DNA from: JAFDZV01 sp966128725
GTDB lineage: Bacteria > Bacteroidota > Ignavibacteria > OLB7
Assembly: GCA_966128725.1 (NCBI GenBank)
Contig: CBHYLN010000012.1
Coordinates: 1-56,866 of the forward strand
DNA length: 56,866 nucleotides
Direction of reading: 5' to 3'
Shown here: positions 43,065-50,774 of the stretch, one piece after another
Position numbering within the stretch: position 1 is the stretch's first letter
Layout of the letters: each line of letters opens with the position of its first letter
Position numbers and translations under genes: made by a program
The notes under the pieces: generated by a model
Seen by the model: only the letters and a program-made list of their open reading frames with translations
Told to the model about the DNA's origin: nothing
The model's database searches: none

Positions 43065-44231
43065 ATGAAGATGGTAACCGCACGAAAACGCCTGGGCGTG
43101 ATTCAGGTTTTGGGCATGGCATTGCTGGCGTGGGCGATCCCGACGTTGGCCCAGGCCCAACCGGACACGTCGGCCTTTCGGGAGAACCGATTCGGTATCG
43201 TTGATACGCTTTCGCCCGCCCGCCCGGAAACGTCGCGCGTTGACACCGTGCATGATGTTACGGTGCTGGTTGGCGCCGAATCGCGCACCGACTCGGCAAT
43301 CGCGCCTTCACCGGCCGTGACGGGTGTTTCGGACAACGCGCTTATCGAAACGGACTTCGCGCGCATCACGCAGGACGAATACACCGACGCCGGCCACCCC
43401 CGGTATACGATGACCGGCAATCTGCCGTATCGCGAGACACATCTGAAAACGAGCACTGCCGTGGCATTCGGCGGCGCGTTGCTTGGCCTGGCCGGCACCA
43501 TTACATGGTATCAGCAGGCGTGGTATCCGGATTCCACGAAAGGCCCGTTCAATTTCCAGACCGATTGGTCGTACGCGAAGGAGTTCGATAAGATCGGCCA
43601 CGCATACGGCGGCTGGATGTCGTCGTATTGCAGCCACGAGGCGTTTATCGCCTGCGGCCTGTCGCAGGAGGACGCCGCCCTGTGGGGCGCCATCGGCGGA
43701 TTGTTCTTCCAGACCTTCATCGAGGTTCAGGACGGGTTCCATACCAACTACGGGTTCGACTGGACCGACCAGTTGGGCAACACTGTTGGCGCGGCATATT
43801 TCTTCGCGCAGCGCCGGATGCCCATCCTGCAGAACTTCCAACCGAAATGGTCGGTTGGCCCAACCGGGCGCGACTCCGCACGCGAGGCCGCGCAGATACG
43901 CAGTCGCCTGATCGTGGACGATTACGACCGGCAGGACATGTGGCTGTCGGTGAAGGTGCACAACCTTCTGCCGGAATCGATGAAGCCGTACTGGCCCAAG
44001 TGGCTTCAACTTGCGCTGGGCGCCGGCGCACGCGACGTAGAGCTTCAGGGTTATCAGCCGTATCGCGTGTTGCATCTGGCACTTGATTACGATATCGTGG
44101 AATTGCTTCCCGACCTCGGCTCGTTCGGCAATTGGCTGAAGCAGGGCCTGAACGGCTTCAAGTTTCCTGCACCGGCCCTGCAATTGTGGCCGAAGGTTAA
44201 GTTCCAACTGATCTATCCCTTCGGATTTTGA
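43065..44231 (+). CDS. DUF2279 family exported protein (copy 2)
   Basis: A 388-residue paralogue of the protein at 31718-32677. The signal peptide (ARKRLGVIQVLGMALLAW, then AQAQ) is followed by about 110 residues of linker with no domain. Next comes the DUF2279 body: FNFQTDWSYAKEFDKIGHAYGGWM, TFIEVQDGFHTNYGFDWTDQLGNTVGAAY and the late YRVLHLALDYDIVELLP. The FDKIGHAY block corresponds to ADKLGHFY in copy 1, and VQDGF...GFDWTD to VRDGF...GFSWGD, so a His and two Asp are conserved in both. The C-terminal FPAPALQLWPKVKFQLIYPF ending is also shared. A glycosyltransferase gene overlaps or closely follows the stop. Confidence 0.8.
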   Translation: MKMVTARKRLGVIQVLGMALLAWAIPTLAQAQPDTSAFRENRFGIVDTLSPARPETSRVDTVHDVTVLVGAESRTDSAIAPSPAVTGVSDNALIETDFARITQDEYTDAGHPRYTMTGNLPYRETHLKTSTAVAFGGALLGLAGTITWYQQAWYPDSTKGPFNFQTDWSYAKEFDKIGHAYGGWMSSYCSHEAFIACGLSQEDAALWGAIGGLFFQTFIEVQDGFHTNYGFDWTDQLGNTVGAAYFFAQRRMPILQNFQPKWSVGPTGRDSAREAAQIRSRLIVDDYDRQDMWLSVKVHNLLPESMKPYWPKWLQLALGAGARDVELQGYQPYRVLHLALDYDIVELLPDLGSFGNWLKQGLNGFKFPAPALQLWPKVKFQLIYPFGF

Positions 44232-44332
44232 GCGAACCGAAAACCTCGACTGTCGTCATCGCGAAGAACACGGCCACCGACTCGGTGGTGCGGGTGGATG
44301 CCAATGGCAAACAATCGCGGCGTCGGCGTTTG

Positions 44333-45076
44333 ATGAACCCTACCATAAGCATCATTGTCCCCGCGCTCAACGAGGAGAAGTTGATCGAGGCCACGTTGCG
44401 ATCGTTCCCGCACGAGATGCTGGCGCGCACGAACGCCGAGCTGATTGTCAGCGACGGCGGCAGCAGCGATCGCACTGTTGAGATCGCGCGACGATATGCG
44501 GACATCGTGGTGGTGCATACCGAGGACCGACGCCAGACCATCGCCGAGGGGCGCAATCGCGGCGCCGATCACGCCACCGGCGATCTGCTGATATTCATCA
44601 ATGCCGACACCGTGCCGCGCGATCCGCGAGCGTTCGCGCGCGAGGTACTGGAGATCGCCACGCACCACGACCCCAACAACCGCACGGTTGCCTACGCATG
44701 CCCGGTGGTCATCACGCCGGCCGAGCGCCGCACAAGCGACAGGATATTCCACGGCTTCTTCAACAACTATGTACGCCTGCTCAACAGCGTGGGCGTGGGC
44801 ATGGGGCGCGGCGAATGCCAGGTGGTATGGCGCGATGCGTTTATGGCAGTGGGCGGATATACGGACTCGATGGCCGCCGGCGAGGATTTCGATCTGTACT
44901 CGCGCCTGGCGCGCACGGGCCGGATTGGCCACAGCGACGCACTGTGCGTGCACGAATCGCCGCGCAGGTTCCGCCGCTACGGCTATCTCCGCATCCTGGC
45001 CCAGTGGACAATGAACGCTATCTCCGTCATGCTGTTCCGCCGCTCGCTCTCCAAGGAATGGGAACAGATTCGCTGA
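44333..45076 (+). CDS. Family 2 glycosyltransferase
   Basis: A 247-residue GT-A-fold transferase that adds a sugar from an activated donor, probably in surface polysaccharide or glycolipid synthesis. Seen are ISIIVPALNEEKLIEATL, LIVSDGGSSDRTVEIA, LLIFINADTVPRD (DxD-like metal site) and VGGYTDSMAAGEDFDLYSRL. An open frame reaches back to a TTG at 44228 that overlaps the previous stop, adding 35 basic or polar residues; the ATG at 44333 is chosen because the fold starts right there. The C-terminal hydrophobic stretch ILAQWTMNAISVMLF may touch the membrane. No other glycan gene accompanies it. Confidence 0.85.
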   Translation: MNPTISIIVPALNEEKLIEATLRSFPHEMLARTNAELIVSDGGSSDRTVEIARRYADIVVVHTEDRRQTIAEGRNRGADHATGDLLIFINADTVPRDPRAFAREVLEIATHHDPNNRTVAYACPVVITPAERRTSDRIFHGFFNNYVRLLNSVGVGMGRGECQVVWRDAFMAVGGYTDSMAAGEDFDLYSRLARTGRIGHSDALCVHESPRRFRRYGYLRILAQWTMNAISVMLFRRSLSKEWEQIR

Positions 45077-45382
45077 GGCCGCGCGGCATCCCGCCAAGCC
45101 CTTTGCATCGGGCGTACACATGATCAATCACACGGCCGGCCGGCGCACACTTCAGCACAGCCGGGCACACCCACCAGAGCGCACCATCCACGCACCCTGC
45201 CCCCAGGCAACCGCGGCACGGTTGAACCACACAGTTCGCGGCACATCGGCGGCCTTTGCCGACTACAATTTCAGACACGGATGTATCCGGCCCCAACAAA
45301 CCGAATTGCCTCGCCGTTAGTATGTTTGCTGTGCCCCGCATTACGGCCGGGGCAATGACATTCACAAACGTTCCTGCTGCTC
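45077..45382 (+). promoter_or_regulatory. Intergenic region with a possible promoter for the 45383 lipoprotein
   Basis: These 306 bases hold no convincing gene. TATGTTTG at 45321-45328 matches the TAnnTTTG -7 consensus, with the nearest TTG only 12 bases upstream, so the -33 element is weak. A small hairpin (GCCCCG 45333-45338, CGGGGC 45348-45353) would form at the start of the transcript, just before the ATG at 45383. Confidence 0.4.
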
Positions 45383-45892
45383 ATGCCTTGCACACGGTTT
45401 CTCTGGCTGGCTTCCGCGCTGATGCTCGGGATGATGGTGGCCTCGTGCACCGATTCGGTAACAAACCCACAGGTTGGCTCCGGCACCTTGCTGGACGCAT
45501 CGGTGAACGGTACGGCTGTGTCGATCGATCCGGATGAGGTGGGCGGATTTAATACCTACACCACCAGCACACACGAGGTGCGCGTTGGCGGCACGCTGAC
45601 CGGTTCAACCAGCAAGACGATCACACTGCGGTTCGTGCACGATATCGACAATGGTTCGCTCCCGCACACGCTCACCGGCGACGCGGTTTCGATCAATTAT
45701 CTGGAAGTAGGCGCATCCACGCTTATCTACGACTGCCCGCTTGTCGGCGGAAACTGCACGATCACCGTTACCGCCGTGGGCAATAACATTGTCGACGGCA
45801 CATTCAGCGCCACGCTTGCCGAGCGCAACGATCCCACGAAGACCGTGGCGATCACCAATGGACGATTCTCCGTGAAGCTGCAGCGTAACTAG
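45383..45892 (+). CDS. Small lipoprotein
   Basis: A 169-residue lipoprotein with a signal peptide ending in MVASC (lipobox) and a mature part starting TDSVTNPQVGSG. The rest is a beta sandwich-like sequence (TLLDASVNGTAVSIDPD, HEVRVGGTLTGSTSKTITLRFV, CTITVTAVGNNIVDGTFSATL) resembling small immunoglobulin-like surface lipoproteins of Bacteroidota that have no assigned role. Two Cys in the mature part (DCPLVGGNC) may form a disulfide. It precedes the large vWA-OmpA gene by 123 bases and could be co-transcribed with it. Confidence 0.75.
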   Translation: MPCTRFLWLASALMLGMMVASCTDSVTNPQVGSGTLLDASVNGTAVSIDPDEVGGFNTYTTSTHEVRVGGTLTGSTSKTITLRFVHDIDNGSLPHTLTGDAVSINYLEVGASTLIYDCPLVGGNCTITVTAVGNNIVDGTFSATLAERNDPTKTVAITNGRFSVKLQRN

Positions 45893-46015
45893 ACAACCAT
45901 ACCACGGCTGGGGCCCCCGAAAAACATGGGGCCACCAGACGCGGGCTTTGCCGATAGACGCGCCGCTTGCGCAACGTTCGATACAGCCCCTCGGTATTCA
46001 ACCAACGCAACGAAG

Positions 46016-48844
46016 ATGTTCCGGTCCCGATTGTTCCCCACTGCTGTTCTTGTTCTGCTTGTTGCAACTGCGACGGCCCTGCGCGCGCAACCAACACTCT
46101 CGCCGGAGAGCCTTACCAACCGGCACATCGCCGATGGTGTGGATGCCACCGCTACCGCATGGAATCCGGCAATGCTCGGGATCTATCCCGATGCATTCGA
46201 GATTGCCGCGGGCGCTCCCTTCGGGCGCTGGCGGCTCGACGGCAACACGGGCATCGGGTTCGTGAACTCCCCGCTGTATCTGTTCACGCGGTTCGGCCCG
46301 ATCGGGCTGGGCTACGAAAGCCGATGGAACAACGACGCGGTGGCCGATTCGCTTGGCATGACCCATCCGGGATATTATGCCGGCTTCGGATTCTCGGTGA
46401 CCCCAAAGCTGTGGGTGGGCGCCAGCCTGCGCGGCAACGATCAGGAGAAGTTCTTCTCGTCGGCCAGCTACACGTTCTCGGGCGTATACCGTCCGATGGA
46501 TGGGCTGCTGGTTTCGGCGGCCACGGATGACTTCACGCGGTTCCGTGGCTACGCGGCATACGCCCCCCTTACATGGGCCACCATCCTGGGCCGTTTCGCC
46601 GTTGATCCGGCCGATACACTGGATGGCAAGTCGGCCGCGCGGATCAGCGCCGGCCTTGCCCTGGGCGCTCGTGATTTGCCGATTCACCTGAGCCTGAGCT
46701 ACGAGTTTACACGCAGCGTGCTGCGCGCCGGGCTGGAGCTCGCCTTTGATGATGACCCCAGCGAGTGGCGCGCGGGTGTGTTCGCCGAGATGGACTCCAG
46801 CGACATCGGCGGCGGCGCGGCGGTTGTGCGCTGGTCGAGCAAGCGCCCGCAGACCGTGGAACCCAGCGACGCGTTCGAGCCATCGCCGTATGTGGCAACA
46901 CACTCGCGCGGATGGGCTCCGGATCGCGCATTCACACCAACAGGCCTGTATTATCGCACTCCAACCAACGACGCAGCCGCAACCCCGGAAGCCCTGGTAC
47001 GCCCGTGTGATCGTGTGGTCACCGAGATGGACGACCCAACCGGCCTTACCGCTTCGCTGGCGCGCGGAGGCGGCACATACGCATCGTTGCTCAGGCGCAC
47101 ACACGAGCTGGCACCTAATCCAGCCAACCTGTACAAGGCCATCCGCCAGGAGTATTACACAACCACGGTGCGCAGTCGCGAGCTGATGCGCGGCGACTCG
47201 CTGCAGTTGGCGGTGCGCCAGGGTTACTCGATCGGCGTGCAGAGCGTGGACCAGACGAAGTTCCCCGAAGTATCGATGATCGTGCAGGTAACCGATCCCA
47301 GCGGGCGCAACGTGCGTGGGCTGGGCATGAACGACTTCGTGTTCCGCGATCCCACGCTTGCCGTGAAGTCGGTACGGCCCATCGACGCCACGTTCAACGT
47401 TCCAGTGGATATCGTAATGATCATCGACTGCTCCGGCAGCATGCGCGACGAGATCCAATCGGTGCGCGCCAACGTGGAGACGTTTGTCAATACGATGGAG
47501 GCGCGCGGTGCTGACTACCGTATCGGCGGCGTGTTGTACGGCGCCCTTATCTACGACACCCTGCACCCCACTGGCGATATCCAGACCTTCAAGCGGTTCG
47601 CGGCCTCGGCCGACGCGATCGGCAACGACGAGATCACGACGCTGGCGATCAAGACGGCCACGGAAATGAATTTCCGGCCGGGCTCGCAGCGGTTGTTCGT
47701 GCTGATCACCGACGACTGGCAGGTGCAGGACAACGCGCTGCTCGGCGAGCCGGACATCGTGGAAATGCTCTGGAACGCCGGTGCCCGCCTGTATTCAATC
47801 GATGACCCCTGCAAGAACAACGGCGCGGTGATGACACGGCTTTCGCTTGGGCGCGAGTACAACATCACGTCACCGTTCAGTTCGTTGCTCGACGAAATCG
47901 GCAACGACGTGACCACGCTGTACCAGGTGGTGTACGAATCGAAGGTGAAGCCCGAGGAAGTGACGATCCTGCGCGGATCGCTGCGCGATGAAACCGGGCG
48001 CCCGGCCTCGGTGCCGATTCAGCTTCGCGCCCCCAACGGTGGCACACGCAGCATCGCGCCAAACGCCACTACGGGCGAGTTCGAGACGGAGATCACCGAA
48101 GGTGTGCGTTACGATGTGGCCATCAGCGGCGGGCGTTATCTGCCGCTGGCCGACGTGGTGGACCTGACAACCACACGACGCGGCGAGATTGTTGAGCGCA
48201 ACTTCACGCTGCGGCTTCCGCCAACGATGCTGGCAGGCACTGTAACCGACGAACGAGGCACACCGGTTTCCGCCGACGTGCGCATCGAGGACGCCGAAAC
48301 GGGCGAACGGATCAACACGATCCGGACATCGGCCAATGGGCAGTACGAGACCACGATCGCCGAAGGGCGCATGTACCGCCTGGTGGCGATCAACCCGGAC
48401 TATATCCCGACACCGGCCGATCTGGACGCACGCGGTGTGGAACGCGGAACTAACCTGACGCAGAACCTGAAGGTGACTTCGATCGAGACGGCAATCGCAA
48501 CGGGCGCGACGTTCAAGGTGAAGAATATCTTCTTCGACGTTGCCAAGGCCGAACTGAAAGCCGAGAGCTTCCTGGAACTGAACCGCCTGGTGCAGCTCCT
48601 GAAGGAGTACCCGACCATTAACGTGGAGATCGGCGCGCACACTGATGCAACCGGCACCGAACGCGATAATCAGTTGCTGTCGGAAAACCGGGCGCGCTCG
48701 GTGGTGGAGTACCTTACCGCGAAGGGCATTGTGGCGGTGCGCCTGCGCGCGCGCGGCTACGGCGAATCGGCCCCGGTGGCCACCAACGACAACGACGACG
48801 GCCGCGCACTGAACCGCCGTGTTGAATTTAAACTGGTACGCTGA
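46016..48844 (+). CDS. Envelope protein with vWA, carboxypeptidase-regulatory-like and OmpA domains
   Basis: A 942-residue protein with a signal peptide (MFRSRLFPTAVLVLLVATAT, ending ALRAQ). The N-terminal 280 residues are rich in Gly, Tyr and Phe and alternate like an outer-membrane barrel. A von Willebrand A domain follows from about 467 with the metal site DCSGS (Asp471) in VMIIDCSGSMRDEI. Next are two carboxypeptidase-regulatory-like modules, the second opening with LAGTVTDERGTPVSADVRI. The OmpA C-terminal domain (about 833-942) keeps the peptidoglycan-binding residues: VEIGAHTDATGTERDNQLLSENRARSV and ALNRRVEF. Upstream in-frame residues to 45926 are leader. It likely links the outer membrane to peptidoglycan while exposing a ligand-binding vWA. 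The stop overlaps the TPMT start (TGATG). Confidence 0.86.
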   Translation: MFRSRLFPTAVLVLLVATATALRAQPTLSPESLTNRHIADGVDATATAWNPAMLGIYPDAFEIAAGAPFGRWRLDGNTGIGFVNSPLYLFTRFGPIGLGYESRWNNDAVADSLGMTHPGYYAGFGFSVTPKLWVGASLRGNDQEKFFSSASYTFSGVYRPMDGLLVSAATDDFTRFRGYAAYAPLTWATILGRFAVDPADTLDGKSAARISAGLALGARDLPIHLSLSYEFTRSVLRAGLELAFDDDPSEWRAGVFAEMDSSDIGGGAAVVRWSSKRPQTVEPSDAFEPSPYVATHSRGWAPDRAFTPTGLYYRTPTNDAAATPEALVRPCDRVVTEMDDPTGLTASLARGGGTYASLLRRTHELAPNPANLYKAIRQEYYTTTVRSRELMRGDSLQLAVRQGYSIGVQSVDQTKFPEVSMIVQVTDPSGRNVRGLGMNDFVFRDPTLAVKSVRPIDATFNVPVDIVMIIDCSGSMRDEIQSVRANVETFVNTMEARGADYRIGGVLYGALIYDTLHPTGDIQTFKRFAASADAIGNDEITTLAIKTATEMNFRPGSQRLFVLITDDWQVQDNALLGEPDIVEMLWNAGARLYSIDDPCKNNGAVMTRLSLGREYNITSPFSSLLDEIGNDVTTLYQVVYESKVKPEEVTILRGSLRDETGRPASVPIQLRAPNGGTRSIAPNATTGEFETEITEGVRYDVAISGGRYLPLADVVDLTTTRRGEIVERNFTLRLPPTMLAGTVTDERGTPVSADVRIEDAETGERINTIRTSANGQYETTIAEGRMYRLVAINPDYIPTPADLDARGVERGTNLTQNLKVTSIETAIATGATFKVKNIFFDVAKAELKAESFLELNRLVQLLKEYPTINVEIGAHTDATGTERDNQLLSENRARSVVEYLTAKGIVAVRLRARGYGESAPVATNDNDDGRALNRRVEFKLVR

Positions 48845-49500
48845 TGAATGCCGATTTCTGGAACAGCCGTTGGGAACAACAGCAGATCGGGTTCCATCAA
48901 CACGACGTGAACGCAATGTTGCAGCAGCATATCGCGCTGTTGCAACTGGCGCCAGCAGACGTGATACTGGTGCCGCTGTGCGGCAAAAGTCTGGACATGG
49001 TGTGGCTGCGCGACACGGGCGCCCATGTGGTGGGCGCCGAGCTGAGCCGGATCGCCGTGGAGGATTTCTTTGCCGAGAATGCGATCGAACCCACGCGGCA
49101 CCGGGGCTTGCGGGTCCCGCGCTACGCCAGCCGGGGGTTGGAGATTCTGCAGGGCGACTTCTTCGACCTGCGAAGCGCCGACCTGAGCGGCGCGCATGCC
49201 GTGTACGACCGTGCGGCATTGATAGCCCTGCCGCCGGAAATGCGCGTGCGGTACGCCGACTTCATGGCATCACTGCTGCCGGCGGGATCGCGCGTGCTGC
49301 TGATCGCAATCGAGTACGATCAGAACGAAATGAACGGCCCACCGTTTTCGGTTCCACCGCTGGAAGTGGAAACCCTGTTCGGCCACAACTTCGAGATCAC
49401 GCAGATCGTTTCGGAGGAAGCGCTGGAACGGGAAGAACGATTCAAGAAACGCGGCCTTACCTGGCTTCGCGAACAGTGCTATCTGCTTGTACGGCGCTGA
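48844..49500 (+). CDS. Thiopurine S-methyltransferase (TPMT) family protein
   Basis: A 218-residue SAM-dependent methyltransferase. Early NSRWEQQQIGFHQHDVN and the SAM-binding VPLCGKSLDMVWLRDTGAHVVGAELS are hallmarks of TPMT/Tpm, with YDRAALIALPPEMR and REQCYLLVRR later. Bacterial Tpm methylates thiol, selenium or tellurium compounds, often as detoxification; the natural substrate here is open. Its ATG overlaps the last base of the upstream stop (TGATG), so translation is coupled to that of the vWA-OmpA protein. The two have no clear functional link. Confidence 0.9.
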   Translation: MNADFWNSRWEQQQIGFHQHDVNAMLQQHIALLQLAPADVILVPLCGKSLDMVWLRDTGAHVVGAELSRIAVEDFFAENAIEPTRHRGLRVPRYASRGLEILQGDFFDLRSADLSGAHAVYDRAALIALPPEMRVRYADFMASLLPAGSRVLLIAIEYDQNEMNGPPFSVPPLEVETLFGHNFEITQIVSEEALEREERFKKRGLTWLREQCYLLVRR

Positions 49501-49506
49501 GATTAC

Positions 49507-49532
49507 GCCGGGCCGTAAGCAGCAGGCCCGGC
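49507..49532 (+). terminator. Possible terminator after the TPMT gene
   Basis: An eight-base-pair stem GCCGGGCC (49507-49514) with GGCCCGGC (49525-49532) and a 10-base loop, six bases after the stop; no strong T-run. Confidence 0.5.
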
Positions 49533-49590
49533 CGATGTTACATTACCGCAGGCCGCGTGTTACTCCATACAATGATCCATGGAGGAACAC

Positions 49591-50025
49591 ATGCGCGCAT
49601 TCACCCTTCTGCTCCTGACAATTGTTGGCGCCGCCACGTTGGCCGCCTGCAAGGAAGATCCCGTACAACCGCCGCCAACCACGCTTTCCGGCACATACGT
49701 GAGCACTATTATCGTGGTGCCCGGCCCAACCGATGGGCCTGATACGGCAAGCGCTCGCGGGTCGTACGTTGTTGCGACAATACAGCCGAACCACGCTGTG
49801 CTGTGCACCACCCACTGGGTTGGCCAGGACAGCGTGATTGTCGACGATCAGACAACAGGCACGTACACAGTCACGGGCGACACGGTCCGATTTCAGACCG
49901 CTCGTTCAACATTGCTGAGCGCGAACACCTGGCTGATTCGCGGGCACACCCTGGTCGCCGCCCACTCGACGATACCGGAAGGCAGTTACATCGTGCTGGA
50001 CAAGACCGTCGTACTGATTGACTGA
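49591..50025 (+). CDS. Small lipoprotein, tandem copy A
   Basis: A 144-residue lipoprotein. The ATG at 49591 follows GGAGG by six bases, a good Shine-Dalgarno site, which decides against the ATG at 49579. The signal peptide ends in TLAAC and the mature part opens KEDPVQPP. Similar blocks occur in the next gene: CKEDPV, then a VxPGPxDGPDTxSxRG stretch, then a TGTYTVTGDTVRFQ strand. No known domain was recognised; the length and Thr/Val-rich sequence suggest a small beta barrel or lipocalin-like fold. The gene lies 77 bases before copy B and may have been made by duplication. Confidence 0.8.
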   Translation: MRAFTLLLLTIVGAATLAACKEDPVQPPPTTLSGTYVSTIIVVPGPTDGPDTASARGSYVVATIQPNHAVLCTTHWVGQDSVIVDDQTTGTYTVTGDTVRFQTARSTLLSANTWLIRGHTLVAAHSTIPEGSYIVLDKTVVLID

Positions 50026-50102
50026 GAGAGGATTCCGTATCGGCAATCGTTGCGCTCGCCAGAGTCGCAGGCACACAGTCGAAATTTCAAGGAGAACTTG
50101 CG

Positions 50103-50531
50103 ATGCCATCGTTCACCAAACATTCCGTTGTTCTGATAGCGCTGCTCTGCCTTGCCGGCTGCAAGGAGGATCCGGTTACCCAGCCACCGGGAGGTGATCG
50201 TTCATACATGACAACACTGTGGATTCAGCCAGGCCCCGCCGACGGCCCCGATACCGTCAGCAATCGTGGTTGCCAGATGTGGCTGTGGTTATCGGCCGAT
50301 CGCACGATGCGCGGCAGCACACGGTATGTGGCGGCCGATCGCAAGGACACAACCAACAGCACGTTCAACGGAACGTACTCGGTTGCTGGCGACACCATCC
50401 GGTTCCAATCCGATAACGCACCGCACCTGACCAGCGAAACCTGGATTCAGCAGGGCGGCACGATCACGAACCTCGTGCGCACCTGGCGCGCGCCCGTTGT
50501 TGTTGTGTTCAGCACAATTCCGCTGGACTAA
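50103..50531 (+). CDS. Small lipoprotein, tandem copy B
   Basis: A 142-residue lipoprotein with AAGGAG nine bases before the ATG. The signal peptide ends in LCLAGC and is followed by KEDPVTQPPGG. It shares the order CKEDPV, QPGPADGPDTVSNRG and NGTYSVAGDTIRFQSD with copy A, but the C-terminal third (WIQQGGTITNLVRTWRA) has diverged. A terminator follows directly. Like copy A, it has no recognised function; a sensory or ligand-binding role could be imagined but nothing supports one. Confidence 0.8.
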   Translation: MPSFTKHSVVLIALLCLAGCKEDPVTQPPGGDRSYMTTLWIQPGPADGPDTVSNRGCQMWLWLSADRTMRGSTRYVAADRKDTTNSTFNGTYSVAGDTIRFQSDNAPHLTSETWIQQGGTITNLVRTWRAPVVVVFSTIPLD

Positions 50532-50538
50532 CCGGTAA

Positions 50539-50568
50539 GCGGAGAGCCCACAATCGCGGGCTCTCCGC
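50539..50568 (+). terminator. Terminator after the lipoprotein pair
   Basis: An 11-base-pair perfect stem (GCGGAGAGCCC at 50539-50549, complement at 50558-50568) with an eight-base loop, seven bases after the stop of copy B. There is no T-run. Confidence 0.7.
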
Positions 50569-50774
50569 CATACATTACCCACCCCCTGCGCCCGCAACCA
50601 CCCATGGGCGCTCGTCAAGCAAATGAAAGCAGCATACGGTTCTGGTTTATTGCCACCCTGCGAACTATTTTGCCAACCCGATTAGCCTGTCCACTCGGCC
50701 ACACCCTTTTAGCCGACGGCATCGCGCCTGATTGGTCCAGTCCCGTCTCGCCCCAAACCGAAACGTCGACAACC

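Noticed and set aside
48819..49742. Plus-strand frame of 307 codons
   Set aside because: It overlaps the TPMT gene in another frame; the TPMT frame carries the family motifs, this one carries none.
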